A program made the translations under genes and the position numbers. From contig NZ_JAGKIK010000013.1 in NCBI RefSeq assembly GCF_017897595.1, forward strand, positions 43,111 through 107,110: 64,000 nucleotides of DNA, read 5' to 3'. The notes beneath the pieces are model-generated. The model did no database searches. It saw only the letters and a program-made list of their open reading frames with translations, and was not told where the DNA came from. This DNA is from Aquimarina sp. U1-2. Lineage in GTDB: Bacteria; Bacteroidota; Bacteroidia; Flavobacteriales; Flavobacteriaceae. Below are positions 19,379 to 28,618 of this stretch, piece by piece. How positions within the stretch are numbered: position 1 is the stretch's first letter; every line of letters begins with the position of its first letter.

Positions 19379-19954
19379 TTAAAAAAAAGATAAGAATTCA
19401 CGTAAATGAAAGCGCATATGTCTTAATGCCTTCGACATGTGATTTTCTACAGTTTTTATTGAAATATTCAATTCATCAGAGATTTCTTTATTTTTTAATC
19501 CTTCGATGCGACTTTTTATAAAAACTCTTTTACATTTTTCTGGAAGTAATTCAATACCATTCTGTATCGTTTGAGCCAACTCTTCCTCTACAATTAAAAT
19601 GGCACTATCGTCTGATAATGCAGAAAGATTAATAAATGTTTCTAGTTGACCAGTACTTATAATTTTACCTAATTTATATTTTTTCGATCTGAGATAGTCA
19701 ATACACAGGTTTTTAGTCATTTTAAATAAATAACCATTGACATTAGAAGTGATTTTTTTTCTCTTTTTCCAGGTTTTCAAAAATACATCTTGTATGATCT
19801 CTTCGGCATCTTCTCTATTGGTAATATAGCTTTGTGCAACGTATAAAAGTTTGGGATAATACAATTCAAAAAGAATCTTGAAAGCTTCTTTATTGCCCTC
19901 ATTTAGATTTTTTATAAAATATTTGTTTGTTATCTGAAATTCCCTTTTCACCAA
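19379..19954 (-). CDS. ECF RNA polymerase sigma factor, FecI-like
   Basis: A 191-aa extracytoplasmic-function sigma-70 factor. Region 2 covers about residues 25-63 (ILFELYYPKLLYVAQSYI, then DAEEIIQDVFLKTWKK) and region 4 about 137-181 (LPEKCKRVF, then NKEISDELNISIKTVENHMSKALRHMR). This is the Bacteroidota FecI subfamily found with FecR and STN-domain SusC proteins. The likely target is the downstream susCD promoter, released when substrate occupies SusC. The coding region ends beside a run of A/T with no separate terminator. Confidence 0.93.
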   Translation of the reverse strand: MVKREFQITNKYFIKNLNEGNKEAFKILFELYYPKLLYVAQSYITNREDAEEIIQDVFLKTWKKRKKITSNVNGYLFKMTKNLCIDYLRSKKYKLGKIISTGQLETFINLSALSDDSAILIVEEELAQTIQNGIELLPEKCKRVFIKSRIEGLKNKEISDELNISIKTVENHMSKALRHMRFHLREFLSFF

Positions 19955-20479
19955 AAACTAATTCTTGATAAAGGTAAAATTTTTTTTATTTTTTTAACGT
20001 TTTGACAACAAATAATTAATAAAAAATATTAGATCCCTATTTTTATTTATGATTTCATTCGAAATTCTTGAACTTTACGTATTTTAACATAAATTCGATA
20101 TATGAGTGCTTATCTTGTTTTAGATTGTATAGGCATTAAAATAGAATCAGTAAGCTTACAACAGTCATTACAAATGTGATATCTTATAATGGTACTTTCA
20201 AGTCATCTTCAGTGGATTTTACCCCTACTACTGTTGTTTCATTTTCAATTAATAGTTACGTAAATGCCATTACACATTTTATATCCTATGCTATACTTTA
20301 TTAAAGAGGTATTGTGACATTCAACTCTTTTTAGAGTGTAAAATAAATAAACCATTGCATAATTTTCATCATGATTTTTATATAAAAATAATAATCCATA
20401 TTATCGTAAAAACCATTGTAAACTTAATCAAAGTTTTTTACTTTCGGCATCAATTTGAAAACACTAAAATCATCTCACT
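19955..20479. other. 525-bp intergenic region between divergent sigma factor and gcvT
   Basis: Very AT-rich. It carries a probable gcvT promoter at its right end and a small ACTCT-TTTT-AGAGT hairpin near 20320. A stretch around 20145-20300 is open in one frame and slightly protein-like (SYNGTFKSSSVDFTP), but it has no ATG start. I see no convincing gene. Confidence 0.4.
20416..20446 (+). promoter_or_regulatory. Probable gcvT promoter
   Basis: TTG at 20416-20418, a 20-base spacer, then TACTTTCG at 20439-20446, one mismatch from the Bacteroidota -7 consensus TAnnTTTG. It predicts a transcript start near 20453 and a 5' leader of under 30 bases. I see no glycine riboswitch fold in this short leader. 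Confidence 0.45.
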
Positions 20480-21562
20480 ATGCAAAATACGGCTTTAACA
20501 CAAACGCACATTCAACTGGGAGCGAAAATGGTTCCTTTTGCAGGGTTTACTATGCCCGTCTCATATTTAGGAGTTACTGCAGAACACGAAACTGTGCGCA
20601 AAGGCGTAGGTGTTTTTGATGTTTCTCATATGGGTGAGTTCTTAATAACCGGTCCTACAGCGTTGGATTTGATACAAAAAGTCACTTCTAATGATGCTTC
20701 AAAATTAATCAATGGAAAAGCTCAATATAGCTGCCTACCCAATGATAAAGGAGGAATCGTTGACGATTTAATCGTTTACAAAATTGAAGAGGATAAATAC
20801 CTATTGGTGGTAAATGCGTCTAATATTAAAAAAGATTGGGATTGGATACGTAGTCACAATACTATGAATGCGGATATGCGTGACTTATCTGATGAGTATT
20901 CTCTACTTGCTATCCAGGGTCCAAAAGCCGCAAAAGCAATGCAATCATTAACGTCTGTAGATCTTGAAGCTATGAAATTCTACACTTTTGAAGTCTCAGA
21001 TTTTGCAGGAATTGAACACGTTATTATTTCTGCAACTGGATATACGGGTAGTGGTGGATTTGAAATTTATTGTAAGAATACTGAAGTAAAGCAAGTTTGG
21101 GATAAAGTTCTGGAAGCAGGAGCAGATTATGGAATACAACCTATAGGTTTGGCAGCCAGAGATACACTAAGGTTAGAAATGGGATATTGTCTTTATGGTA
21201 ACGATATTAATGATACCACCTCTCCTATAGAGGCTGGATTAAGTTGGATTACAAAATTTTCTAAAGCGTTTATTAATTCCGAAGCTTTAAAAAAGGAAAA
21301 AGAAGAAGGACCTGAACGAAAACTAATTGGCTTCGAACTTAATGAACGAGGCATCCCACGTCACGATTACAATATTGTAAATGAAAATGGTCAGATTATA
21401 GGCGTCGTAACTTCGGGAACTATGTCACCTTCTTTAGGAAAAGGAATCGGTCTAGGTTATGTTCTGACAGAAATAGCGAAATCCGGGAATAAAATATATA
21501 TTCAAGTACGAAAAAAATCAATTCCTGCTACAATTGTAAAATTGCCTTTCTACAAGGGATAA
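20480..21562 (+). CDS. gcvT: Glycine cleavage system aminomethyltransferase (T protein)
   Basis: Transfers the aminomethyl carbon of glycine from lipoyl-H protein to tetrahydrofolate, releasing ammonia. The 360-aa length is normal. Family features are [15 protein letters not shown] near the start, [45 protein letters not shown] and the C-terminal [21 protein letters not shown]. It is a lone gcv gene here, as is common in Flavobacteriaceae where gcvP and gcvH are elsewhere. A 113-bp dispersed hairpin element begins one base after its stop. Confidence 0.96.
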   Translation: MQNTALTQTHIQLGAKMVPFAGFTMPVSYLGVTAEHETVRKGVGVFDVSHMGEFLITGPTALDLIQKVTSNDASKLINGKAQYSCLPNDKGGIVDDLIVYKIEEDKYLLVVNASNIKKDWDWIRSHNTMNADMRDLSDEYSLLAIQGPKAAKAMQSLTSVDLEAMKFYTFEVSDFAGIEHVIISATGYTGSGGFEIYCKNTEVKQVWDKVLEAGADYGIQPIGLAARDTLRLEMGYCLYGNDINDTTSPIEAGLSWITKFSKAFINSEALKKEKEEGPERKLIGFELNERGIPRHDYNIVNENGQIIGVVTSGTMSPSLGKGIGLGYVLTEIAKSGNKIYIQVRKKSIPATIVKLPFYKG

Positions 21563-21675
21563 GAACATGAACAAACTTTTTCTAATTTGCTAAAAACATG
21601 CGGTTTTGCAATCGTACCATCTGGCATCTTCTTATCAGTCGGTCCTGCCTAAATCAAAAAAGTTTGAACCAGTTC
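21563..21675. repeat. Dispersed imperfect-hairpin element, copy A (with loop insert)
   Basis: Begins GAAC at the base after gcvT and ends AACCAGTTC. It matches the reverse complement of the element at 32756-32832: shared blocks are AAACTTTTT, AATTTGCTAAAAA, ATGC-GTTTTGCA and CCTAAATCAAAAAAGTTT. Copy A carries about 35 extra bases in the loop after GTTTTGCA. The arms are imperfect inverted repeats of about 25 bases. It may act as a terminator here, but copy B lies between divergent genes, where that role would not fit. Confidence 0.6.
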
Positions 21676-21747
21676 TATAATAAAAAATAATAGGTTAAGT
21701 TTCAAGGATGCATATGTATAACTGAAACTAAATTTTTATACCATATT

Positions 21748-22563
21748 TTGAAAAGAATTTTAATCATAGGAGCTAGTGGTTTTGTGGGAAATGCTCTTTA
21801 TAAAGAGCTAAACTCCTATTTTGACACCTACGGAACATATAAGACCGACAATACTTTCTATGAAAAGAATCAAAAATTTTTTCAATATGACATGGAACTC
21901 GAAGACATTTCCATTCTTTTGGATAACTTAAAACCTACCCTCATAATTTCAGCAATTCGAGGGAACTTTAATTCACAATTGGATGCCCACCAACGTATGA
22001 TCTACTGGATACAAAAACATACCTGCAAACTCATATTTACATCTAGTGCTAATGTTTTTGATTATTTCAGCAATTATCCTTCCTACGAATTTGATAAAAC
22101 ATTAAGCGATAGCGTATACGGAAGATTCAAAATCAAGATTGAAAATGCTCTTATGCGCCTACCTTTACATAAATATGTAATTGCCCGAGTTCCTATGATT
22201 TTTGGCGCAATGACTCCCAGAGTACAAGAAATAAAAACTTGCTATGAGCTTAAAGCACCTATCGAAGTATTTCCAAACGTAATTATCAATACCACATCGA
22301 TGGTTAAACTTTCTCAGCAGATTCATTATATCATTAATAGAAACAAGAAGGGAATCTTTCATTTAGGTAGTACTGATCTTATCTATCATTTTGATCTAAT
22401 TCAAGAAATTTGCAGTATTCTCAATCTAGATGACCCCATTTTTAAACAAGTTTTTGATTCTAACAATGATAGGTATCTTGCTGTTTTGCCCAGGGATAAC
22501 AAACTTCCGAAAAACCTTCAAATTACCACGCAACAAGTCATAGATTCTGTAATTTTGAAGTGA
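21748..22563 (+). CDS. NAD(P)-dependent epimerase / dTDP-4-dehydrorhamnose reductase-like protein
   Basis: A 271-aa extended short-chain dehydrogenase. The TTG start leads directly into the nucleotide-binding strand: KRILIIGASGFVGNALY has GxxGxxG at residues 8-14. A serine pair in IFTSSANVF (about 99-100) and Tyr124-x3-Lys128 in YGRFK complete the catalytic set. The length and PMIFG, TTSMV segments fit the RmlD/sugar nucleotide-binding group. It is somewhat short and has no sugar-synthesis neighbours, so the substrate is unknown. It is preceded by a dispersed hairpin element and followed 56 bases later by a DCC-family gene. Confidence 0.8.
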   Translation: MKRILIIGASGFVGNALYKELNSYFDTYGTYKTDNTFYEKNQKFFQYDMELEDISILLDNLKPTLIISAIRGNFNSQLDAHQRMIYWIQKHTCKLIFTSSANVFDYFSNYPSYEFDKTLSDSVYGRFKIKIENALMRLPLHKYVIARVPMIFGAMTPRVQEIKTCYELKAPIEVFPNVIINTTSMVKLSQQIHYIINRNKKGIFHLGSTDLIYHFDLIQEICSILNLDDPIFKQVFDSNNDRYLAVLPRDNKLPKNLQITTQQVIDSVILK

Positions 22564-22619
22564 TTCTTAAATAACTCTTAATTGCGTATTTAAAAAAATG
22601 AGTTCAGTATCTTTGTAAT

Positions 22620-23033
22620 ATGGTTGAAGAAGGAAAAAAAATAATCTTGTTTGATGGTGTTTGTAATTTATGTGATAGCGCTATAAATTTCGTAATTAAG
22701 CATGATAAAAATGATGTGTTTAGATATGCCTCTCTTCAAAGTGACATAGGAAAAAAATTAATTTCAGAAAGAAGTATTGATAGTGCTACAATAGATTCTA
22801 TTATACTAATAGATCCCAAATTGGCATATTATCATAAATCAACAGCGGCTCTACAAATTACAAAACAATTATCAGGCATTTATCCGGTGTTTTCGGTATT
22901 TCTTATAGTTCCTAAGACCATAAGAGACTGGGTTTATGATTTTGTAGCTAAAAACAGGTATAAATGGTTTGGTAAAAAAGAAAGTTGTATGATTCCTACC
23001 CCAGAATTAAAAGCACTATTTATTGACCAATAA
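22620..23033 (+). CDS. DCC family thiol-disulfide oxidoreductase (DUF393)
   Basis: A 137-aa thioredoxin-fold protein of the DCC family. The signature DGVCNLCDSAINF occupies residues 12-24, with a CxxC pair, followed by FRYASLQSDIGKKL and KSTAALQITKQL. The partner and redox role are unknown for this family. Its 3' end overlaps, on the opposite strand, a 39-codon micro-protein gene (23016-23135). Confidence 0.85.
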   Translation: MVEEGKKIILFDGVCNLCDSAINFVIKHDKNDVFRYASLQSDIGKKLISERSIDSATIDSIILIDPKLAYYHKSTAALQITKQLSGIYPVFSVFLIVPKTIRDWVYDFVAKNRYKWFGKKESCMIPTPELKALFIDQ

Positions 23034-23135
23034 TTGTTGGCTCTTTTCAATTTGATCCATATTATCTATATGAATATAACCTAGACAAATCATCGTAAAA
23101 AATAAAAGTATTGCTGGTATCAGTATTCTTTTCAT
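23016..23135 (-). CDS. 39-aa membrane micro-protein, paralogue of the 61-aa one next door
   Basis: An ATG at 23135 opens a 39-codon frame ending at 23016: a KR-initiated hydrophobic helix (MKRILIPAILLFFTMICLG) then YIHIDNMDQIEK. It is clearly related to the product of 23307-23492: 16 of the first 34 residues are identical, including ICLG and IHIDN. Conservation in two copies on one strand argues that both are real. A single membrane segment with a short tail is predicted. The function is unknown, and its last 18 bases overlap the DCC gene on the other strand. Confidence 0.5.
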   Translation of the reverse strand: MKRILIPAILLFFTMICLGYIHIDNMDQIEKSQQLLVNK

Positions 23136-23306
23136 TATTTTGGGTTTTAAGTTATTAAGGATCATTAATTTTTAATGATAACTCTCCAAAACTAATAAGA
23201 CCTAGGGTTACAATCGGACTTCTTTACTATTCTCTTTAACTCTATTGCTAAATACTATAGTAACACTCATTTAGTATGAATTAGTGATCGAATCTAGTTC
23301 TGATCT

Positions 23307-23492
23307 TCATCTAACTTGCAAAACATGTGTAGAAGAATCCTTTATCTTGATTTCAGAATTTGTTTTACGTTGATGTTTTTTTCTTAACTCTTTGGATTGA
23401 GCATCCAGTTGATTAACATTATCGATGTGTATGATCCCCAGACATATGATTGCAAAAGTAATTAGAGCAATAGGTAGTAATAATTTTTTCAT
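23307..23492 (-). CDS. 61-aa membrane micro-protein
   Basis: A 61-aa protein with an N-terminal hydrophobic helix (MKKLLLPIALITFAIICLG) followed by IIHIDNVNQLDAQSKE and a basic, hydrophilic tail rich in Lys and Arg. The first half is paralogous to the 39-aa product at 23016-23135. The helix could be an uncleaved signal anchor, placing the charged tail on one side of the inner membrane. I do not recognise the family. No operon partner besides the paralogue is evident. Confidence 0.6.
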   Translation of the reverse strand: MKKLLLPIALITFAIICLGIIHIDNVNQLDAQSKELRKKHQRKTNSEIKIKDSSTHVLQVR

Positions 23493-23682
23493 TTTTTTGA
23501 TGTTAACTTGTGTGATTACTTAAGCTAAATCAATATAAAATCGTAAGTGTTTTTTATTTTGATTTAGCTATACATCAAAAATATAGATAAGAATAACACA
23601 ATATTAGGGGAGTATAACTGATTTTCGATAGGGGAAATTACCCCTACTCTAATGTGTCAATCAAGAAAGATGAATAAACGTG

Positions 23683-24096
23683 CTAGCGTTGAAATATAAA
23701 TTTCAGTCCGTCTTTAAATGATTCTGTAATATTAAATCCGTTCGCAGTACGTTCGAAATTACCTCGATTAATATCATCAAGAATAAATTCTTGATTACCT
23801 CTCACAGATATAATAGAATACCTATAGGTTCCTGTTGGCAATAGGTCTTGTATGGTACTATCATTATTATTATTTACAATAGTTACTGTATTACCTGTAT
23901 CATTAAAACTCCACACCACTACTCCCCGATCAAAGTTATGATCAAGCCCTACAAATCCACCACTGACATTTATTAGATGCCATTGACCATTAAAATCAAG
24001 AATATTCGCATCGGGATTCATAGACGAATTATCGTCGTTACTACAACTTGATAATGTGTGTAGGGCAATACAAATTAATAGAAAAATGCGATTCAT
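23683..24096 (-). CDS. Small lipocalin-like lipoprotein
   Basis: A 137-aa lipoprotein with signal MNRIFLLICIALHTLSSCS and acidic NDD after the cysteine. The body begins NGQWHLINVSGG and runs through alternating strands (VVVWSFNDTGNTVTIVNN, GTYRYSI) to FKDGLKFIFQR. This WxL-x-N-x-SGG start with beta-strand repeats is common in Bacteroidota lipocalin-like lipoproteins. The ligand is unknown. It is a single gene downstream of the PLP decarboxylase in the opposite arrangement of a loose cluster. Confidence 0.65.
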   Translation of the reverse strand: MNRIFLLICIALHTLSSCSNDDNSSMNPDANILDFNGQWHLINVSGGFVGLDHNFDRGVVVWSFNDTGNTVTIVNNNNDSTIQDLLPTGTYRYSIISVRGNQEFILDDINRGNFERTANGFNITESFKDGLKFIFQR

Positions 24097-24202
24097 AAGA
24101 ACTGAGTAATTATACTATTTAGCAGTATTATATTATATAACTACAAATGAATCATTTTGTTATGTTCTTTTCAAACAAAATTAGTAACATGATCGTATAC
24201 TA

Positions 24203-25645
24203 CTAAGATGCAACCAGCATTTCAATAAAATCTAATAGTGCAATAAGATCTGATTTTTGGGTCAAGGGATTCATTATAGATGTTCTTAAATACACATTTC
24301 CGTTAAGCCGGGTTTGTACAATATAAAATTTACCAGAGGTAACAATTTGTTCTCTTAGTTTAGAATTAAAGGCATTCAGATTTTCATCTTTCGCAGTAAG
24401 ATACCTAAAATTAACAATATTTGCTTCAGGTTGTAATGCCAGTTCAAAATTTGGTCGTTGTTTTATGAGTTCAGCAAATAATGAAGCTAAATTATATAAG
24501 GTATCCACATTAAGTTCAAAAACTTCTTCACCATATGTTTTAAGGATAGCATATATTTTAATTGCCATCATCGATTTGGTACATTCAAAAGTCCTTTTTC
24601 CCGAGTGATACCATTCTGTTGTATGCTGCGAATCCCATAAATATTGCGCTTTTTGTTCAAATGTTTTATAAGCATCCTCAGATCTCTTGAAAATAAGCCC
24701 TGTATTTAATGAAGGAACCATTAACATTTTATGAAAATCGATGACTACAGAGTCAGCACGCGATATCCCATGAACCAAATGTTGGTATTGATTAGAAAAT
24801 AGTACAGCTCCGCCATGCGCCCCATCAACATGAAACCAAAGTTGATATTTTTCTGCAAAATCGGCTAGAGCATTTAAGTTATCATAAGATCCTGTCGAGG
24901 TTGAACAAGAGCATCCTACGATTGCGATAACTGTAAATCCATCTGACTTTGCCTGTTGATAATAGGTGTCGAGTATTTTAGTATCTATCCGAAAATGATC
25001 ATCGACAGGAATCTTGATAATACCATCACTACCCATCCCGAGAATTCTCGCAGCTCGATCTATACAATAATGTGCTTCTTCAGACACCAGGACTGCCAAT
25101 TTCTCCTGATGGCCATCTTCCCAAATCGCAGAGGGTGCTTTAGCCTTTCTGGCCGCTAAAAGAGCGGTGAGATTAGCTAATGTACCTCCAGAGGTTAAAA
25201 AACCCGAAGCTTGCGTGTTGTACCCAATTCTTTTTGCTACTAGATCGGTGATAATTTTTTCTATGGCGTTCGATGCCATCCCCATTTCATAAACTCCTGT
25301 TCCATTACTTAATGTATCAGACATAAGTCCTGCGATTCCAGAGACTAGTGCTGGCACAGAAACTTGATGCCCGATATAGCGAGGGTGATGAACGCTAATA
25401 GAATGGTCTAGAATATTTCTAAATACTTCTGAAATAGTTGAATTTGAAGAAAAATCTTGTTTCCAAAACTCTAATTCTTTTTCCGGATCCTGATAATTAA
25501 GAACAGGATGATTTATGTCTGTTTGCACCTTTTCTATATGATCTGCAATCATATCTACCACTTGATGCCCCAATTTTCTGAAGCTAGTGGAATCATATAC
25601 ATCGTGTAGTACTTTTTTTATTTCCTTTTCTTTGTGTTGATGCAT
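24203..25645 (-). CDS. PLP-dependent group II amino-acid decarboxylase
   Basis: A 480-aa pyridoxal-phosphate decarboxylase of the glutamate / aromatic amino acid / diaminobutyrate group. TSGGTLANLTALLAAR binds the cofactor phosphate, FHVDGAHGGAVLFS supplies the Asp that contacts the pyridine ring, and VVIDFHKMLM carries the Schiff-base Lys306. The more usual wording is D-P-H-K, so the IDFHK variant is slightly unusual. The substrate (aspartate, glutamate, diaminobutyrate or aromatic) cannot be read off. A glutamate/aspartate-type symporter gene lies 51 bases upstream on the same strand. Confidence 0.88.
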   Translation of the reverse strand: MHQHKEKEIKKVLHDVYDSTSFRKLGHQVVDMIADHIEKVQTDINHPVLNYQDPEKELEFWKQDFSSNSTISEVFRNILDHSISVHHPRYIGHQVSVPALVSGIAGLMSDTLSNGTGVYEMGMASNAIEKIITDLVAKRIGYNTQASGFLTSGGTLANLTALLAARKAKAPSAIWEDGHQEKLAVLVSEEAHYCIDRAARILGMGSDGIIKIPVDDHFRIDTKILDTYYQQAKSDGFTVIAIVGCSCSTSTGSYDNLNALADFAEKYQLWFHVDGAHGGAVLFSNQYQHLVHGISRADSVVIDFHKMLMVPSLNTGLIFKRSEDAYKTFEQKAQYLWDSQHTTEWYHSGKRTFECTKSMMAIKIYAILKTYGEEVFELNVDTLYNLASLFAELIKQRPNFELALQPEANIVNFRYLTAKDENLNAFNSKLREQIVTSGKFYIVQTRLNGNVYLRTSIMNPLTQKSDLIALLDFIEMLVAS

Positions 25646-25696
25646 TAGTGAAATGACCTATTTATGATGTAATATATAGTGTAGTCTTCTTATTTC

Positions 25697-27025
25697 TTAC
25701 TTCACTTCCTCATAGTGATCATCCCATTCTTTAACATGAGGTTCACCTAGTTTTCCTACAGATTTTGCTACGATCATAGACACAGTTGCATCTCCGGTTA
25801 CGTTAATTACTGTTCGCATCATATCCAAAGGTCTGTCTACTGCAAAAATCAAAGCAAGCCCTATAGGTAATTTATCAGAAGGAAAGCCAATGGCTTCTAA
25901 AACAATCACCAGCATTACCATTCCTGCACCCGGTACCGCAGCAGAGCCTATTGAAGCTAATAGAGCGGTTAACACTATGGTAATTTGATTACTAAATGTT
26001 AATCCCTCTGGCCATAATACCTGCATAATAAATACCGATGCTACCGCTTGATAGAGACTAGTACCATCCATATTAATCGTTGCACCTACGGGCAATACAA
26101 AACTCGATACTTCTTTATCTACTCCAATATGCTCTTCAACTCTTTCCATAGTAACAGGCAGGGTCGCCGCACTAGAACTTGTAGAAAATGCTAATAATTG
26201 CGCAGGACTTATCTGTTTTAAAAACCAAAATGGTGATTTTTTAGTGATTGCTGAAACGAGTAAACAATAAAAAACAATCATTAGTAATAATCCCGTTAAT
26301 ACAACAGCAGCATATTTTAGTAAGGCTAACAAAATATCAGGATCATCAGAAGTTACTACTACATTAGCCAACAGTGCAAATACGGCATATGGAGCAGTTA
26401 ACATAATGAGATCTACCATCTTAAGAACAACTTCATTAAGACTATCAAAAAAGTGTTTTAAAGGTTCTGCCTGCGTTGGATTAATAAGAAGCATGCTAAT
26501 ACCCAAAAATATAGCAAAAAATATGACTTGCAGCATCAACTTATTGTCACTCATGGCGGCAACTGCATTTTGGGGAACCATATCTACTATAAATTGCAGC
26601 GGACCGCTTTCCTTTTGTCTACCAGCTTCATTGATACGTTCTGTAATTTTAGCGTTATTAGCATATTCTGAGGTCAATTTATCTATGGTCTCTGTTGTGA
26701 TTCCGTTACCAGGTTTGGTCACATTTACTATCAGTAATCCTATAGTAATGGCTATTATCGTAGTGATGATGTAAATACCAATAGTTCGCCCTCCTATAGT
26801 TTTGAATTTTGAAATATCTTTGAGGTCTGAAATTCCTTTGATCAAAGAAGCCAGTATCAACGGAACAGCAATAAGCTTTAATAAATTCACGAAAATCGTA
26901 CCTAGTGGTGCAATCCAGTCACCGGTAAATTCTTTTCCCCAGGAAACGGTGGTCATTAAAAATCCAAATACGATGCCCAGTAGCATTCCGATCATGATCT
27001 TCCAATGTAACGCAATTTTTTTCAT
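25697..27025 (-). CDS. Dicarboxylate/amino acid:cation symporter (DAACS family)
   Basis: A 442-aa inner-membrane transporter of the GltP/DctA family, which imports glutamate, aspartate or C4-dicarboxylates with Na+ or H+. Eight hydrophobic segments are visible. The signature elements are the serine-rich hairpin AFSTSSSAATLPVTM, the NMDGT motif in PVGATINMDGTSLYQ and FAVDRPLDMMRTVINVTGD, whose Asp/Arg/Asn bind substrate. Arg in this last helix suggests an acidic amino-acid or dicarboxylate substrate. It is followed at 51 bases by an amino-acid decarboxylase. Upstream is a long minisatellite. Confidence 0.92.
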   Translation of the reverse strand: MKKIALHWKIMIGMLLGIVFGFLMTTVSWGKEFTGDWIAPLGTIFVNLLKLIAVPLILASLIKGISDLKDISKFKTIGGRTIGIYIITTIIAITIGLLIVNVTKPGNGITTETIDKLTSEYANNAKITERINEAGRQKESGPLQFIVDMVPQNAVAAMSDNKLMLQVIFFAIFLGISMLLINPTQAEPLKHFFDSLNEVVLKMVDLIMLTAPYAVFALLANVVVTSDDPDILLALLKYAAVVLTGLLLMIVFYCLLVSAITKKSPFWFLKQISPAQLLAFSTSSSAATLPVTMERVEEHIGVDKEVSSFVLPVGATINMDGTSLYQAVASVFIMQVLWPEGLTFSNQITIVLTALLASIGSAAVPGAGMVMLVIVLEAIGFPSDKLPIGLALIFAVDRPLDMMRTVINVTGDATVSMIVAKSVGKLGEPHVKEWDDHYEEVK

Positions 27026-27262
27026 GTGAATGTTTAAAATTTTTAGCCTAAAGGCTTCGAAGATATAAATTAAAAATAAAAAAACGATAACACTTTTAGT
27101 ATATATACATGTAAGCGTTTCATCTGAACGTTATTGAAAATTTGAGTTTTAAGACATGATTTTTGGCGAGTGTATTATAGTAGCATAGCCATACTAGAGT
27201 ACCGTAAACGTGATCTGTCAAGGTTTGAGAGTGTTTTGGGCAGTTTTAAGCTTATTTCTTTG

Positions 27263-27526
27263 GAAACTCTGAAACTCAAAGACTCAAAGGCTCAAAGACT
27301 CAAAAACTTTGAAACTCTGAAACTCCAAAACTCCAAAACTCCAAAACTCCAAAACTCCAAAACTCCAAAACTCCAAAACTCCAAAACTCCAAAACTCCAA
27401 AACTCCAAAACTCCAAAACTCTGAAACTCAAAAACTCTGAAACTCTGAAACTCTGAAACTCTGAAACTCAAAAACTCAAAACTCAAAAACTCAAAAACTC
27501 AAAAACTCAAAAACTCCAAAACCAAA
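27263..27526. repeat. Minisatellite of 7-8 bp AAACTC-type units
   Basis: About 264 bp made almost wholly of variants of AAACTC(C/T/A)(A/G). The core at 27320-27415 is 12 perfect tandem copies of the 8-mer AAACTCCA; flanking variants are AAACTCTG, AAACTCAA and GACTCAAA. The strand bias is total (one strand lacks G in the core). It sits between the aroC stop and the start of the symporter gene on the same strand. Because the unit lacks stop codons it creates spurious ORFs on both strands. Confidence 0.95.
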
Positions 27527-27537
27527 TAAGCCCACTC

Positions 27538-28602
27538 CTACTTCTTAACCGTTCTGTTTAGTAACCAATTATCAACTACAACCAATGCAGCCATAGCTTC
27601 TACAATAGGAACTGCTCTGGGTACTACACAAGGGTCGTGTCTTCCTTTACCTTGCATAGTGACAGTATTACCTTTGTTATCAATTGTTTCTTGATCTTGC
27701 ATAATCGTAGCTACAGGTTTGAATGCGACATTGAAATAAATATCCATTCCGTTAGAGATCCCTCCTTGAATACCTCCGGACAGATTGGTTTGTGTAGAGC
27801 CATCGGCATTGAATAAATCATTATGTTGACTCCCTTTTAGCATTGCACCTTTGAATCCACTGCCATATTCGAATCCCTTAACAGCATTAATTGAAAGCAT
27901 GGCTTTACCCAATTCTGCATGAAGCTTATCAAATACGGGTTCTCCCAAACCAATTGGCATACCGCTAATAACACAACTTACTACACCTCCTACGGTATCT
28001 CCTTCTTTTCGTATTTGTTTAATGTACTGTTCCATTTGACGTGCCATATCCGGATCTGGACAACGCACTGCATTATCTTCGGTAAGAGAAAAGTCTAGTT
28101 CGGTGTGTGTCTTTTGTAGTTGAAGCGTACCTACGCTGCTTACATAAGCATTTATTTTGATATCAGGCAAAACCTGTTTGGCAATTGCTCCTGCAACTAC
28201 TCGGCTAGCAGTCTCTCGAGCCGATGATCTTCCTCCACCTCTGTAATCACGAATGCCGTATTTTTGGTCATAGGTATAATCGGCATGCGAAGGCCGATAA
28301 GAATCTTTGATATGAGAATAATCTTTTGATTTTTGATTAGCATTTTGGATAACAAATCCAATGGGGGTTCCCGTTGTTTTGCTTTCAAAAATACCAGAAT
28401 AAAATGCTACGGTATCTGGCTCTTTTCGCTGGGTTACAATCGCTGATTGACCAGGTTTACGACGATCCAGTTCTTGTTGAATAGCATCCAAATCAAGTTC
28501 GATTCCTGCCGGACATCCATCGATAATTCCGCCAATGGCTACACCATGAGATTCACCAAACGTAGAAAGTTTAAATAGTTTTCCAAATGAGTTTCCGGCC
28601 AT
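27538..28602 (-). CDS. aroC: Chorismate synthase
   Basis: Last step of the shikimate pathway: 5-enolpyruvylshikimate-3-phosphate to chorismate, with reduced FMN. At 354 aa it is the normal length and shows all three signature regions: [19 protein letters not shown] near residue 16, the [19 protein letters not shown] segment and the C-terminal [18 protein letters not shown]. It is a lone gene. An 8-bp TACATTTG element lies ten bases upstream of a predicted start site. Confidence 0.97.
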   Translation of the reverse strand: MAGNSFGKLFKLSTFGESHGVAIGGIIDGCPAGIELDLDAIQQELDRRKPGQSAIVTQRKEPDTVAFYSGIFESKTTGTPIGFVIQNANQKSKDYSHIKDSYRPSHADYTYDQKYGIRDYRGGGRSSARETASRVVAGAIAKQVLPDIKINAYVSSVGTLQLQKTHTELDFSLTEDNAVRCPDPDMARQMEQYIKQIRKEGDTVGGVVSCVISGMPIGLGEPVFDKLHAELGKAMLSINAVKGFEYGSGFKGAMLKGSQHNDLFNADGSTQTNLSGGIQGGISNGMDIYFNVAFKPVATIMQDQETIDNKGNTVTMQGKGRHDPCVVPRAVPIVEAMAALVVVDNWLLNRTVKK

Positions 28603-28618
28603 AAATTATAAATTTTCA

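Noticed and set aside
20145..20300. Open stretch resembling a protein fragment between the sigma gene and gcvT
   Set aside because: No ATG start, only about 50 codons; could be a very decayed remnant, but not strong enough to annotate.
27170..27486. Open reading frames through the AAACTCCA array on both strands
   Set aside because: They arise because the 8-mer lacks stop codons; the products are only short repeats with no other signs of coding.
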